Shown: in pieces, positions 46,942 through 57,922 of the stretch | Numbering within the stretch: position 1 is the first letter of the stretch | Layout: every line of letters begins with the position of its first letter | Source of the DNA: Prinsepia uniflora | Lineage: Eukaryota; Streptophyta; Magnoliopsida; Rosales; Rosaceae | NCBI GenBank assembly: GCA_032719365.1 | Contig: CM064868.1 | Span: forward strand, 71,645,538-71,709,537 | Length of the DNA stretch: 64,000 nt | Reading direction: 5' to 3' | Notes under the pieces: model-generated | Database searches by the model: none | Seen by the model: only the letters and a program-made list of their open reading frames with translations | What the model was told of the DNA's origin: nothing | Translations under genes and position numbers: made by a program

Positions 46942-47486
46942 GACTCGGATGGTGCTTGAGTGCAGTTCCCGAGATTGGCCTATGCGTAGTGCGGATGTGA
47001 CTGTGTGACTATTTGTCTTGCTTGTGAACTTGTGCATAGTGTTGTTTAATGTTGATTGTGATTACGTACTGGTATTGAGTACGAGTTTCTGGTCTGTGTG
47101 GCCAAGTGATTATGTTTTCATATGTGTTGGCTTGAGAGTCGGGATTTGATATGTTTCATGTGATTTGGCTGGAAAGCCGATGATTGTCATTCATATGTTT
47201 TACCCTATGCATGCATGGTTTGATAAATTGGAGGGTAAATGATGTATTTTGAAATGCGTTTTAAACGATATTATTTTTGTCCACTCACACCTTTGTTTTT
47301 TATGACCCTCCAGGTCGTGGCACGACGTTCGGGGCTGATCGAGAGGCGGAGGCATGAGCAGAAATCAGTGCAATTATCCCTGGTCCTACAGGTGCTGAAG
47401 GATAGTTTCGGGACTTCAGTTGACTTGTCAGACGGGAGCAGGACCTGGCACGGTTATCAAAGTCCAGTTGGGGACGGGTCCTGTCA
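46939..47486 (+). repeat. Element C 5' LTR, 3' portion only
   Basis: Matches the last ~550 bases of C's right LTR (from about 60088), ending GGACGGGTCCTGTCA at 47486. The 5' two kilobases are deleted; the junction with A shares the trinucleotide TAT. Confidence 0.8.
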
Positions 47487-48051
47487 AAATGGTATCAGAG
47501 CATTTGGTTATTGATTTGCCATGCCTCCGAGATGCGAGCCCTGTGCGCGACCTGGTGATTAAACGAGATAGGAGGGTGTCGAAAATCCCTGGCGTGATTC
47601 AGGCCCTGGATTGGGGGTCGGGTGTGGTATCATGTGTTCTAGTTGTGTCGGACTTGTGATAGTCCAAATGGTTGTTTGCGATAACGATATGATTTGGTGG
47701 GCCTATTAGGCCCAGGATAAACTCAACCCGAGGATAGCGGGTCATGGGACTCAGAGGGAGTCCGAAATTGGTTTAATGTGTATTGAGAGATCCTGAATAG
47801 ATCCTGAATAGGATGTGGTTCGCCTAGGGATGTGTGTTAGGTGACCGGATATGCCAGTGGTGGCATTGATGCTAGTAAATGTTGATTTTGGACTCGAGAG
47901 GAGTCGCGACATTGAATTTGGACTCAAAAGGAGTCAAGAGTTGGTTTAAGACTCGGAATGAGTCATGATGTGATATGAGGGCTCCGGATGATCCGGGAAG
48001 GATGGAAAAAAAAGTGGTTATAGTTGTGCATAACGAACGAGTGAGGGTTCA
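47487..48051 (+). other. Element C interior, left part
   Basis: Begins with the PBS. An ATG at 47520 opens MPPR..., as gag of element D does, but the frame closes quickly. About 47890-47970 contains GGACTCGAGAGGAGTC and GACTCGGAATGAGTC mini-hairpins. With 57819-57922 the whole interior is only about 670 bases. Ends with the GTTCA duplicated by D. Confidence 0.7.
47490..47501 (+). other. Primer-binding site of element C
   Basis: TGGTATCAGAGC (tRNA-iMet type), three bases after the LTR end at 47486. It fixes C's plus-strand orientation. Confidence 0.85.
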
Positions 48052-50627
48052 TGACAAGACCCGCCCCGATCCCACAGGGACCACAAGGGGACGTGCCCTA
48101 CTCCCGTCTGACACCCAATAATTCATACCAATTTTAACCTCAAAATATCAAATGCATAAATAACCAAATTAAAGTCATACATCAAATCCGAATTAAACAG
48201 ATGTCAGACAAGGGATGAAATCCAAAATTACAAGTTGCGAGCACGACTCTAAAATAAAACCTGCGGGCAAACCACCCAACAGGGGTTCAGGTACGCAGAA
48301 GTAGATCTATGCCTCAGCCTCAGTTTCCTCCTCTACCTCAGTATCACGACCTGGAGGGGTTACCAAAAACAATAAGGGTGAGTGGGCCGAGACTCAAGTT
48401 TATAAAATCATTTGATAAGTAAAACATATAATTTACCCCTCCGTTTTCCAAACATGCATGCATCCGTAATTAAAACCATCAATCATATAATATGAACCAT
48501 ACGGCATATAATAAAACCATAAGTATAATTTTAGTTGCTGCACTATACACTCCAATCCCGACATCACCTGATGTTTGACGTTCTTGACGCCTAATAAGGT
48601 CACAATAATAAGGCTACGCGTGCCACTCGGGTCTCAATTTCCGAGTTAAATCCCCCAATCCCGTTCGGGTACAGCATCACCTGATGCTTAGCGTCATAGA
48701 CGCTGGACGTACTAGACGTCCGTGACCTCTCCGGGGTACCTCGCCGGAGGAGACAATATAATATGAAAGGATCTATACAGTGCAGTACCAAATACATTTT
48801 ATTGATGCCCACATGCAAAGCATATATATACATAGATAAAATCCGAACCAATCATTAAGTTTCATCAGACGGGTCTCAAGCCCAAATACCGTGAAACGTG
48901 CCATAACCATATTTTCCATATCATCAAAACCATTATTGTTTTAGCATGTGAATAAGTATAATAAACCAGAAAACATTTATGCACGCAAGGGTTTAAGAAA
49001 ATGGCCCACTCACTGTACAATCCCGCGGTGAACCTGCGCGTACGAACTTGTACCGGGATTATCGTACAATTCCTGTCAGTCCAAATCACATGTAAGGGTC
49101 ACTACAAGTCTAAAATGTTTAACCACAAAGTTCGAAATAGAAACCGGCTCGGGGAATCCGTCGACACGTTCCCCGAGGCAACCGGCCCTAAACTGACCCA
49201 TCAAAAACTATCTCAGATCAACATGGTCAATTCACCAAAAATGTTCAGAATGACGAGAGGGATAAAAGTCATGTTGATCGTGATCGGAGATAAGCCCCAA
49301 CGCGCCCTCACGCGCCGCCCAAAGTGGCTGCGCGTGAAAGTCACGCGCCTGACACTATAGCTACAGTGTCAGCACCTTCACCCGTTTGTCTGTAATTCGG
49401 GCCTGCCACCCGCGGCTTGACCCGGTTAATTACCCATCAATTCTTACTCGATTTCAATCCAATTTGTTCCTAACATGTTAATTAAACATTCAATTTAAGT
49501 TCTGGGTTATTAATTTGCCAAATCCAAACCTTAAATGGCCCTTCGACCCGTGATCAACCAAACGGGTCAATCACCAGAACTCACTGGTTTCAAACCCATT
49601 GTCCAATTAACTTCACAGGAAGTATAATAGGATCAAAATGAACCAAAATGAACAATCAATTGTGTCTGAAAGTACCTAAAGGTCGTCGTCCCTAGCTCTG
49701 CGATTTCCCTGAAAACAGCAGTCACCGTCCCAGCTCACCCGTGGCTGATTGCCTTTGATTTTGGTATGGTTGTGTTCTAAACACTCCCAGAAAGCTTACT
49801 CTGCGATTAGATTGGCCCAACACACCGTAGAAATCAAAAACCCGATTTCCCTCCAAAAATTCCCGAAATGGTTTCTCTCTGGTTCCACTCTTATTTTCAG
49901 TCCTTTCAATACCAGAGTGAAGCTCACACACTATATAATCAGTTTTAATTAATTTAAGCCGCCCCAGAGGCTCGTGGGTGTCCAATTGTCCACTGAAAAA
50001 TGTCCCCCGAAAAGCTTCGAACTTGAATTAATAATGGGGTCGTGCACGGTGGATGCAACAGACCACGATCTAAAGCATCAGACACTCCCAACTTTCCAGC
50101 ACACAATTGCACAACCAATTGCACGATTGAACCACCGCACATGGTGGTGCCGCCCATGTCCCCCGCGGCCTGCTACAGTAACCAGGGCAAAAAGACCAAA
50201 ATGCCCCTGGTTCAATAATTACCAAAATACCCCTCACTTCCTAGACCTGTAACTCAGCCATACGAAGTCCGATTTTGGCGTGCCGCCTGTCTACGGACTC
50301 AGGACGTCGAGACCTACCTATCGGTCCTTGAGTCGCGTGAAAATTAATTGTCAAACGAAAAGTCAACATTTTTGCCCGTGAAGTCCAACTTACGGTAATG
50401 CCCCTGAACTTCCGATAGTCATCACGTTTTCCCTGATCATCCGAATTGGACGTGCCACCTGTCTATGAACTCGTGACGTCCCGAACTACGTCACGGTCAT
50501 AGGTCAAAGTCCATTCAATCCACCAATCAAAATGTCAACAATTTGGCCATACCATTCACAAGGGTAAGAACGTCAATTGACACATTAAATTGCAATATTA
50601 AAATCCTCGGATGTCCGAGGTGTTACA
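48052..50627 (-). repeat. Element D 3' LTR (left)
   Basis: 2576 bases. Closing-arm domain 48351-49013: GTGAGTGGGCC near 48376 pairs with GGCCCACTCAC at 49003-49013. The CGCG-rich island lies at 49298-49350, followed by a 24-base palindrome (49349-49372) with one mismatch. as-1-like box 50474-50493. Confidence 0.92.
50474..50493 (-). promoter_or_regulatory. Partial as-1-like box, D left LTR U3
   Basis: Minus strand TGACGTAGTTCGGGACGTCA: first TGACG intact, second changed to GGACG, same spacing. The identical variant is in the right LTR at 57660-57679. Confidence 0.4.
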
Positions 50628-50628
50628 A

Positions 50629-50642
50629 CCTCCCCCCCTTAA
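50629..50642 (-). other. Polypurine tract of element D
   Basis: Minus strand TTAAGGGGGGGAGG directly before the 3' LTR, the plus-strand DNA primer site. Confidence 0.85.
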
Positions 50643-50661
50643 GAAATTTCGTCCCGAAATT

Positions 50662-51579
50662 TCAAAGAAACAAATGAGGAAATTGTTCTCGCATCTGAGC
50701 CTCAGGCTCCCATGTGGCTTCTTCCACATTCTGGTTTCTCCAGAGAATCTTCACGAGAGGGATCGTCTTCCGACGTAGTACCTTGTCCTTCCGATCCAAG
50801 ATCTGTACTGGTTGTTCATCAAAGCTCAAATCCTCCCGTAGTTCGACAGGTTGTTCCCCAAGTACATGAGAAGCATCACGTACGTACTTCCGTAGCATCG
50901 ATATGTGGAAAACATCGTGAACTCTAGATAGTTCTGGAGGTAGCGCCAATCTGTATGCAACTCTGCCAATTCTCTCCATGATCTCATAAGGTCCGATAAA
51001 ACGCGGACTCAGTTTCCCCCGTCGACCAAATCGGGTAATCCCTTTCCACGGAGATAACTTCAGGAAGACAAAATCTCCCACTTCAAATTCCAAGTCTCGA
51101 ATCCGTCGATCGGCATAACTCTTCTGGCGATCCTGTGCCGCCTTCAGTCTCTCCTTGATAATAAGAACAGTTTCCATGGTTAAGTCCATCAATTCCGGCC
51201 CTACAGCCGCTCGCTCTCCTATCTTCGTCCAGCAGATAGGTGTCCTGCACTGTCGACCATACAGTGCCTCATAAGGTGCCATCCCGATGCTTGCCTGATA
51301 GCTGTTGTTGTAAGCGAATTCCATCAATGGAAAATGAGTATCCCAAGAGTCCTGAAACTGTAGTACACATGACCTCATCATGTCCTCCAGGGTCTGAATG
51401 GTTCTTTCAGACCGTCCATCGGTTTGTGGATGGAAAGCAGTACTGAAACGTAGGGTTGTTCCCAGAGTAGCTTGCAAACTCCGCCAGAACCTGGAAGTGA
51501 AACGCGGATCACGATCGGACACGATCGATTCCGGCGTACCATACAATCGTATGATTTCCTTCACAAACAACTGAGCCAG
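50662..51579 (-). pseudogene. Element D pol, part 4: integrase core end and chromodomain-like tail
   Basis: Continues the pol frame after the TGA at 51580-51582. The open part (to 51570) has about 302 residues. The second and third catalytic acids of the integrase DDE triad are present: Asp19 in IVSDRDPRF and Glu55 in TDGRSERTIQ, spaced by 35 residues as expected. A GPY/F-type module follows (GPYEIMERIGRVAYRLALP). The last 60 residues, EQPVQILDRKDKVLR... to ...VEEATWEPEAQM, resemble the chromodomain-like end of Tekay-type chromoviruses, thought to guide insertion to particular chromatin. Normal stop at 50662. Confidence 0.88.
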
Positions 51580-52332
51580 TCAGTTAGGTTTATAGGTCTC
51601 CTGAACTGGCAGAAAATGGGCTGACTTGGTTAGCCGATCCACGATCACCCATACTCCGTCCACTCCACTCTGAGTCCTTGGTAACTTAAAGACGAAGTCC
51701 ATGGTGATGTGATCCCACTTCCACTCGGGAATCGGAAGTGGTTGCATAGCCCCATACGGTCTTTGCCGTTCCGCCTTAACCTGCTGACAGGTTAAGCATT
51801 TGCTCACGAACTCAGCAATATCCTTTTTCATTCCTGGCCACCAATAATGGTTCCGAAGGGTACGATACATCTTTGTACCTCCCGGATGCATAGCATAGGC
51901 CGAACTATGGGCCTCCTCAAGAATCTCGGCTCGTAACTCTGCCACTGCAGGTACGCACAAACGGCCCAATTTCACAAGTGCTCCGTCGTCCCGGATGGTA
52001 AAATCCCGTCTCCCATCCGCATCGACCTCAATTCTGTAAATACAGAGTATCGGATCCTGAAGTTGTGCTTCGATGATCCGATCAATCAGTACTGGTCGTA
52101 CATGGAAGCTGGCCAACAAAGCTCCATGCTCATCAGTACCCAAAATAACTCCCGTCTTCCGGAGTTCCACCAGTAAGGGAAGATACACCTTCCCCAGGTG
52201 TGCAACTGATCCCGCTGATTTTCTGCTGAGTGCATCCGCCACCACATTGGCCTTACCCGGATGGTACTCGATCGTACAGTCATAGTCCTTCAGCAGTTCC
52301 AACCATCTTCGTTGTCTCATGATAAGCTCCTT
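51580..52332 (-). pseudogene. Element D pol, part 3: RNase H end and integrase N-terminus
   Basis: Lies in the same frame as the flanking parts, between stops at 52333-52335 and 51580-51582. Counting from the Met at 52320: DYDCTIEYHPGKANVVADAL (about 12-31) closes RNase H. An HHCC zinc finger follows (His145, His158, Cys175, Cys178 within HPGGTKMY...CLTCQQ). The integrase core then begins with the first catalytic Asp208 in ITMDFV. The terminal TGA sits where relatives have Arg, consistent with CGA to TGA. Confidence 0.88.
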
Positions 52333-52653
52333 CTAAGTGAATAGGTATTTAAGACTCTGGTGGTCGGTGTATATCCGACACGTTGCGCCGAATAGATAAT
52401 GCCTCCAGATTTTGAGAGTATGAACCACCGCCGCCAACTCCAAATCATGGGTAGGGTAGTTCAACTCGTGGGTCTTCAGCTGCCGGGATGCATAGGCGAT
52501 AACCTTGCCAGTTTGCATCAACACGCAGCCCAGACCTTGCAGCGATGCATCACTGAAGACCACAAACTCTCCACTGTCATCCGGCAATGCAAGGACAGGT
52601 GCAGTGGTCAATCGATCCTTCAACTCTTGAAAGCTCCGATCGCACTGCTCGTC
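52333..52653 (-). pseudogene. Element D pol, part 2: RNase H
   Basis: About 106 residues in frame with the upstream RT. The RNase H acids are visible: VFSDASLQGLG, DLELAAVVHTL and IYTDHQSLKYL. It begins just after the TAG at 52654-52656 and ends at the TAG at 52333-52335. Both stops are explained by single C-to-T-type changes (TGG and CAG to TAG). Confidence 0.88.
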
Positions 52654-55104
52654 CTAGATAAACTTCACTCCCTTCCGAGTCAAACGAGTCAATGATGCAG
52701 CAATTTTGGAGAAACCCTCCACGAATCTCCGGTAGTAACCTGCTAATCCGACGAAACTTCGCACCTCGGTCACTGTTGTCGGTCTAGCCCAGTTGGTTAC
52801 CGCTTCTGTTTTCTGGGGATCCACGCAAATCCCATCCGTTGATATCACGTGTCCTAGAAAACCAATACTGCTCAGCCAAAACTGACACTTGCTCAGCCTG
52901 GCGTACAATTGTTCTTGTCTCAGCCTCTCTAAGACCAACCGTAGATGTTCCTCATGTGCACGGGCGCTCCGCGAGTACACCAAAATATCATCGATGACCA
53001 CAATCACGAACTTATCCAGGTAGGGTCGGAAGACCCGGTTCATCAAATCCATGAATGCTGCTGGAGCATTCGTCAACCCAAAAGGCATAACCAGAAACTC
53101 GTAGTGTCCATAACGGGTTCGAAAAGCAGTTTTCGAAATATCCTCCTCCGAAATCCTCAGTTGGTGATACCCAGACCGCAAATCAATTTTTGAGAAGCAC
53201 TGAGCTCCCCGCAACTGGTCAAAAAAGTCATCGATTCTGGGTAGAGGATACTGGTTCCTCAGCGTCACCTTGTTGAGTTGTCGATAGTCAATACATAAAC
53301 TTAGACTTCCCTCCTTCTTCTTCACGAACAACACCGGTGCTTCCCACGGTGAAGTACTGGGTCGGACATATCCCAAATCCACTAACTCCTGCAATTGAGT
53401 CTTGAGTTCTCGTAACTCGGCCGGCGCCATCCGGTATGGTGCCTGGGATATAGGTCGGGTACTCGGGAGTAGTTCAATAGTAAACTCGATCTCCCGCGAT
53501 GGAGGCAATCCAGGTAAGTCTTCTGGGAACACATTCGGAAACTCACATACCACTGGTATCACGTCGATACCCGGAGTATCAACCTGTTCCGACACAACAT
53601 GCGCCAGATAACCCTGGCATCCCTTCCGTAGAAGTTTGGTAGCAGTAAGTGACGAAATCACTTCAGGAGGCGAACCATCACGTTCCCCCTGAAAGATAAC
53701 CTCCGGAAAACCCGGGCTCCGCAGAATCACTTGCTTGCTACAGCAGTCGATGAGCGATCCGTGCTCCGACAGCCAATCCATCCCTAGGATTATATCGAAG
53801 TCGTGGATATCCAGAATAATTAAGTCTGCTGGTAAATCCACATCCTCAATTCTTACCGGGCACCTCCGAATCACCTGATTCACAAGGTACACGATGCCCA
53901 TCGGGGTGCCAACACCCATTTCACAATCTAAAGCCGATACCACACAATCAAGCATACCAGCACAACTCTTCGAAATAAAAGAATGTGTAGCCCCCGCATC
54001 CATCAATACACGTACAAGAAGGTTTAAGATATGTAGTGTACCTGTGACCACGCCTGGGGCAGTCCTCGCCTGCTGCTGGGTCATTGCAAACACTTGGGCC
54101 CTCGGCCCTTCGTTCCGTCCGCGCCCGCGCGCGGCACGCCCATCACCACGGTCACCTCCCTGACCGCGACCTCCATTAGTGTGGGAAGCCGTGCTCTGCA
54201 CCACACTAGAGCCCCCAGCGTCGTTGTTCTTGGACAACTGCGGGCAATCACTGGTATAGTGGCCCTCCTCTCCGCAAGCAAAACAAGTTACTGGCCTTGG
54301 CCTGCCCGAATGCCCGCCAGAAGCACCGCTCCAAGATGAGCGTTGCCCAGAGTTGTATCCAGATCCTCTGCCCTGAGAGCCTCCACGTCGACCTGACCAG
54401 CCACGACCCTTGAAGGATGAGGGTGCTCCCCTGTAGCCCCCTCCCTTGTTGTTCTTATGGACCCATGGCCCACGATGTGGGCGATCCTGACGTCGCCCCT
54501 CGCCCGAAGGTTGTAGTGTCTGGTGTGCCGCCAGACTGGCCTCGACACGCACCGCAGCGTCGACCATATCTCTCAGAGAAGCATGAGTAGTAGCAGTACT
54601 TGCCCGGATCTCCCCTCGGAGTCCAAGCTCGAACCTTTGGCATTTGTCCTCCTCCGTGCTCACGAATGATGCAGCGAACCGGGAAAGTTTCCCGAAAGTT
54701 TGCTCGTAGTCCGCAACAGACATATCACCTTGCTCCAGTCGCAGGAACTCGGCCTCCCGTGCCGCGCGGAACGATCGCGGGTAGTACTGGTCCAGAAATC
54801 TGGAACAGAAAGCTTCCCAAGTAGTGGTATGGACAGACCACCCAGACATTTCGAGTCCGTGCCACCACTGGTAGGCTTCTCCTTCCAGTAAGAAGGCCCC
54901 CAAGGTCACTCGTTCGCCCGGAGGACAGTGCATCACCGAGAAGATCCTCTCCCACTTGGTGATCCAATCATGAGCATCCTCTGGGTTTGATCCCCCGCAG
55001 AAAGGAGTGGCTCCTAAACGTTGAGCCCTTTCACTGCTCGCGCATTCCATCTCCCTTTCCAGATCCTCGTCCGTTCGAATATGAGGAATTCTCCTAGGAG
55101 GCAT
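52654..55104 (-). pseudogene. Element D gag-protease-reverse transcriptase, part 1
   Basis: 816 codons from the ATG at 55104 (MPPRR start). Gag: the retrotransposon gag core spans about 45-150 (GAFLLEGEAYQWWHGLE). A Gly/Arg-rich linker leads to a CCHC zinc knuckle CFACGEEGHYTSDC at about 274-287. Protease: LMDAGATHSFIS near 368-379, where Ala replaces the usual Ser/Thr after the catalytic Asp, a variant whose activity I cannot judge. RT: LFVKKKEGSLSLCIDYRQLN, then the VIDDILVYS active-site loop near 704-712, and a GFLGHVIS motif. These parts make the particle, process it and copy RNA to DNA. The frame is closed by a TAG at 52654-52656; RNase H continues after it. Confidence 0.9.
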
Positions 55105-55220
55105 AACCAACTGTCAAGAGGCATAGATCAGAAAACAATATTCTTAAAAGTCGAAAAGTAACTAGTACTAATCGCTAGTCTAGCATGCTGACCATACCCT
55201 AGTACTGACCAAAACCTAGT

Positions 55221-55232
55221 GCTCTGATACCA
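55221..55232 (-). other. Primer-binding site of element D
   Basis: Minus strand TGGTATCAGAGC (tRNA-iMet type), three bases from the 5' LTR at 55236. Confidence 0.9.
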
Positions 55233-56533
55233 AGCTGACAAGACCCGCCCCGATCCCACAGGGACCAGAAGGGGACGTGCCCTGCTCCCGTCTGACACCC
55301 AATAATTCATACCAATTTTAACCTCAAAATATCAAATGCATAAATAACCAAATTAAAGTCATACATCAAATCCGAATTAAACAGATGTCAGACAAGGGAT
55401 GAAATCCAAAATTACAAGTTGCGAGCACGACTCTAAAATAAAACCTGCGGGCAAACCACCCAACAGGGGTTCAGGTACGCAGAAGTAGATCTATGCCTCA
55501 GCCTCAGTTTCCTCCTCTACCTCAGTATCACGACCTGGAGGGGTTACCAAAAACAATAAGGGTGAGTGGGCCGAGACTCAAGTTTATAAAATCATTTGAT
55601 AAGTAAAACATATAATTTACCCCTCCGTTTTCCAAACATGCATGCATCCGTAATTAAAACCATCAATCATATAATATGAACCATACGACATATAATAAAA
55701 CCATAAGTATAATTTTAGTTGCTGCACTATACACTCCAATCCCGACATCACCTGATGTTTGACGTTCTTGACGCCTAATAAGGTCACAATAATAAGGCTA
55801 CGCGTGCCACTCGGGTCTCAATTTCCGAGTTAAATCCCCCAATCCCGTTCGGGTACAGCATCACCTGATGCTTAGCGTCATAGACGCTGGACGTACTAGA
55901 CGTCCGTGACCTCTCCGGGGTACCTCGCCGGAGGAGACAATATAATATGAAAGGATCTATACAGTGCAGTACCAAATACATTTTATTGATGCCCACATGC
56001 AAAGCATATATATACATAGATAAAATCCGAAACCAATCATTAAGTTTCATCAGACGGGTCTCAAGCCCAAATACCGTGAAACGTGCCATAACCATATTTT
56101 CCATATCATCAAATCCATTATTGTTTTAGCATGTGAATAAGTATAATAAACCAGAAAACATTTATGCACGCAAGGGTTTAAGAAAATGTCCCACTCACTG
56201 TACGATCCCGCGGTGAACCTGCGCGTACGAACTTGTACCGGGATTATCGTACAATTCCTGTCAGTCCAAATCACATGTAAGGGTCACTACAAGTCTAAAA
56301 TGTTTAACCACAAAGTTCGAAATAGAAACCGGCTCGGGGAATCCGTCGACACGTTCCCCGAGGCAACCGGCCCTAAACTGACCCATCAAAAACTATCTCA
56401 GATCAACATGGTCAATTCACCAAAAATGTTCAGAATGACGAGAGGGATAAAAGTCATGTTGATCGTGATCGGAGATAAGCCCCAACGCGCCCTCACGCGC
56501 CGCCCAAAGTGGCTGCGCGTGAAAGTCACGCGC

Positions 56534-56557
56534 CTGACACTGTAGCTACAGTGTCAG
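56534..56557. promoter_or_regulatory. Perfect 24-base palindrome in D LTR
   Basis: Half-site CTGACACTGTAG followed by its exact reverse complement. It adjoins the CGCG-rich island. The left LTR copy (49349-49372) has one mismatch. The ACTGTAGC core recurs beside the same island in C, E, F and G. Confidence 0.6.
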
Positions 56558-57659
56558 CACCTTCACCCGTTTGTCTGTAATTCGGGCCTGCCACCCGCGG
56601 CTTGACCCGGTTAATTACCCATCAATTCCTACTCGATTTCAATCCAATTTGATCCTAACATGTTAATTAAACATTTAATTTATGTTTTGGGTTATTAATT
56701 TGCCAAATCCAAACCTTAAATGGCCCTTCGACCCGTGATCAACCAAACGGGTCAATCACCAGAACTCACTGGTTTCAAACCCATTGTCCAATTAACTTCA
56801 CAGGAAGTATAATAGGATCAAAACGAACCAAAATGAACAATCAATTGTGTCTGAAAGTACCTGAAGGTCGTCGTCCCAAGCTCTGCGATTTCCCTGAAAA
56901 CAGCAGTCACCGTCCCAGCTCACCCGTGGCTGATTGCCTTTGATTTTGGTATGGTTGTGTTCTAAACACTCCCAGAAAGCTTACTCTGCGATTAGATTGG
57001 CCCAACACACCGTAGAAATCAAAAACCCGATTTCCCTCCAAAAATTCCCGAAATGGTTTCTCTCTGGTTCCACTCTTATTTTCAGTCCTTTCAATATCAG
57101 GGTGAAGGTCACACACTATATAATCAGTTTTAATTAATTTCAAGCCGTCCCAGAGGCTCGTGGGTGTCCAATTTTCCACTGAAAAATGTCCCCCGAAAAG
57201 CTTCGAACTTGAATTAATAATGGGGTCGTGCACGGTGGATGCAACAGACCACGATCTAAAGCATCAGACACTCCCAACTTTCCAGCACACAATTGCACAA
57301 CCAATTGCACGATTGTACCACCGCACATGGTGGTGCCGCCCATGTCCCCCGCGGCCTGCTACAGTAACCAGGGCAAAAAGACCAAAATGCCCCTGGTTCA
57401 ATAATTACCAAAATACCCCTCACTTCCTAGACCTGTAACTCAGCCATACGAAGTCCGATTTTGGCGTGCCGCTTGTCTACGGACTCAGGACGTCGAGACC
57501 TACCTATCGGTCCTTGAGTCGCGTGAAAATTAATTGTCAAACGAAAAATCAACATTTTCGCCCGTGAAGTCCAACTTACGGTAATGCCCCTGAACTTCCG
57601 ATAGTCATCACTTTTTCCCTGATCGTCCGAATTGGACGTGCCACCTGTCTATGAACTCG

Positions 57660-57679
57660 TGACGTCCCGAACTACGTCA
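57660..57679 (-). promoter_or_regulatory. Partial as-1-like box, D right LTR U3
   Basis: Same 20-base variant as in the left LTR, 134 bases inside the 5' LTR. One intact TGACG box. Confidence 0.4.
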
Positions 57680-57818
57680 CGGTCATAGGTCAAAGTCCAT
57701 TCAATCAACCAATCAAAAAGTCAACAATTTGGCCATACCATTCACAAGGGTAAGAACGTCAATTGACACATTAAATTGCAATATTAAAATCCTCGGATGT
57801 CCGGGGTGTTACAGTTCA

Positions 57819-57922
57819 TGTGGGAACCCGAGGTATTGAACTGGATGTGACTTGAGTCGCCATGATTGTTTTTGGAGAGGTTGTTTGAATTTCGGGGGCA
57901 AAATTCCTTAAGAGGGGAAGGT
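57819..57922 (+). other. Element C interior, right part, with polypurine tract
   Basis: Ends in TTAAGAGGGGAAGGT (57908-57922), a polypurine tract preceding the LTR start TGTAACGACCC. Together with 47487-48051 it completes C's short interior. Confidence 0.75.

Larger units (their letters stand above)
48052..57813 (-). mobile_element. Element D: young Tekay/Del-like Ty3/gypsy retrotransposon
   Basis: 9762 bases flanked by perfect GTTCA duplications (48047-48051, 57814-57818), so inserted into the interior of element C. LTRs 48052-50627 and 55236-57813. PBS at 55221-55232, purine tract next to 50628, gag-pol between. By hand count the LTRs differ at about 30 positions in about 2.58 kb (roughly 1.2 percent), indicating a young insertion. 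The long LTRs, single gag-pol frame and chromodomain-like C-terminus fit the Tekay (Del) chromovirus clade. The only coding damage seen is three stop codons. Confidence 0.92.
55236..57813 (-). repeat. Element D 5' LTR (right)
   Basis: 2578 bases. Closing-arm domain 55535-56198. CGCG-rich island 56484-56533, followed by the perfect 24-base palindrome at 56534-56557. As the 5' LTR on the minus strand it would drive D's transcript; no convincing TATA box was assigned. Confidence 0.92.

Noticed and set aside
45610..55232. TGGTATCAGAGC-type sequences as tRNA gene pieces
   Set aside because: They sit three bases from LTR ends and are primer-binding sites; no cloverleaf surrounds them.
49001..56545. 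A 119-residue open frame present twice (49001-49360 and 56186-56545), nearly identical
   Set aside because: Both lie at the same place in the two LTRs of element D. The conservation reflects the recent LTR duplication, and no domain is visible.
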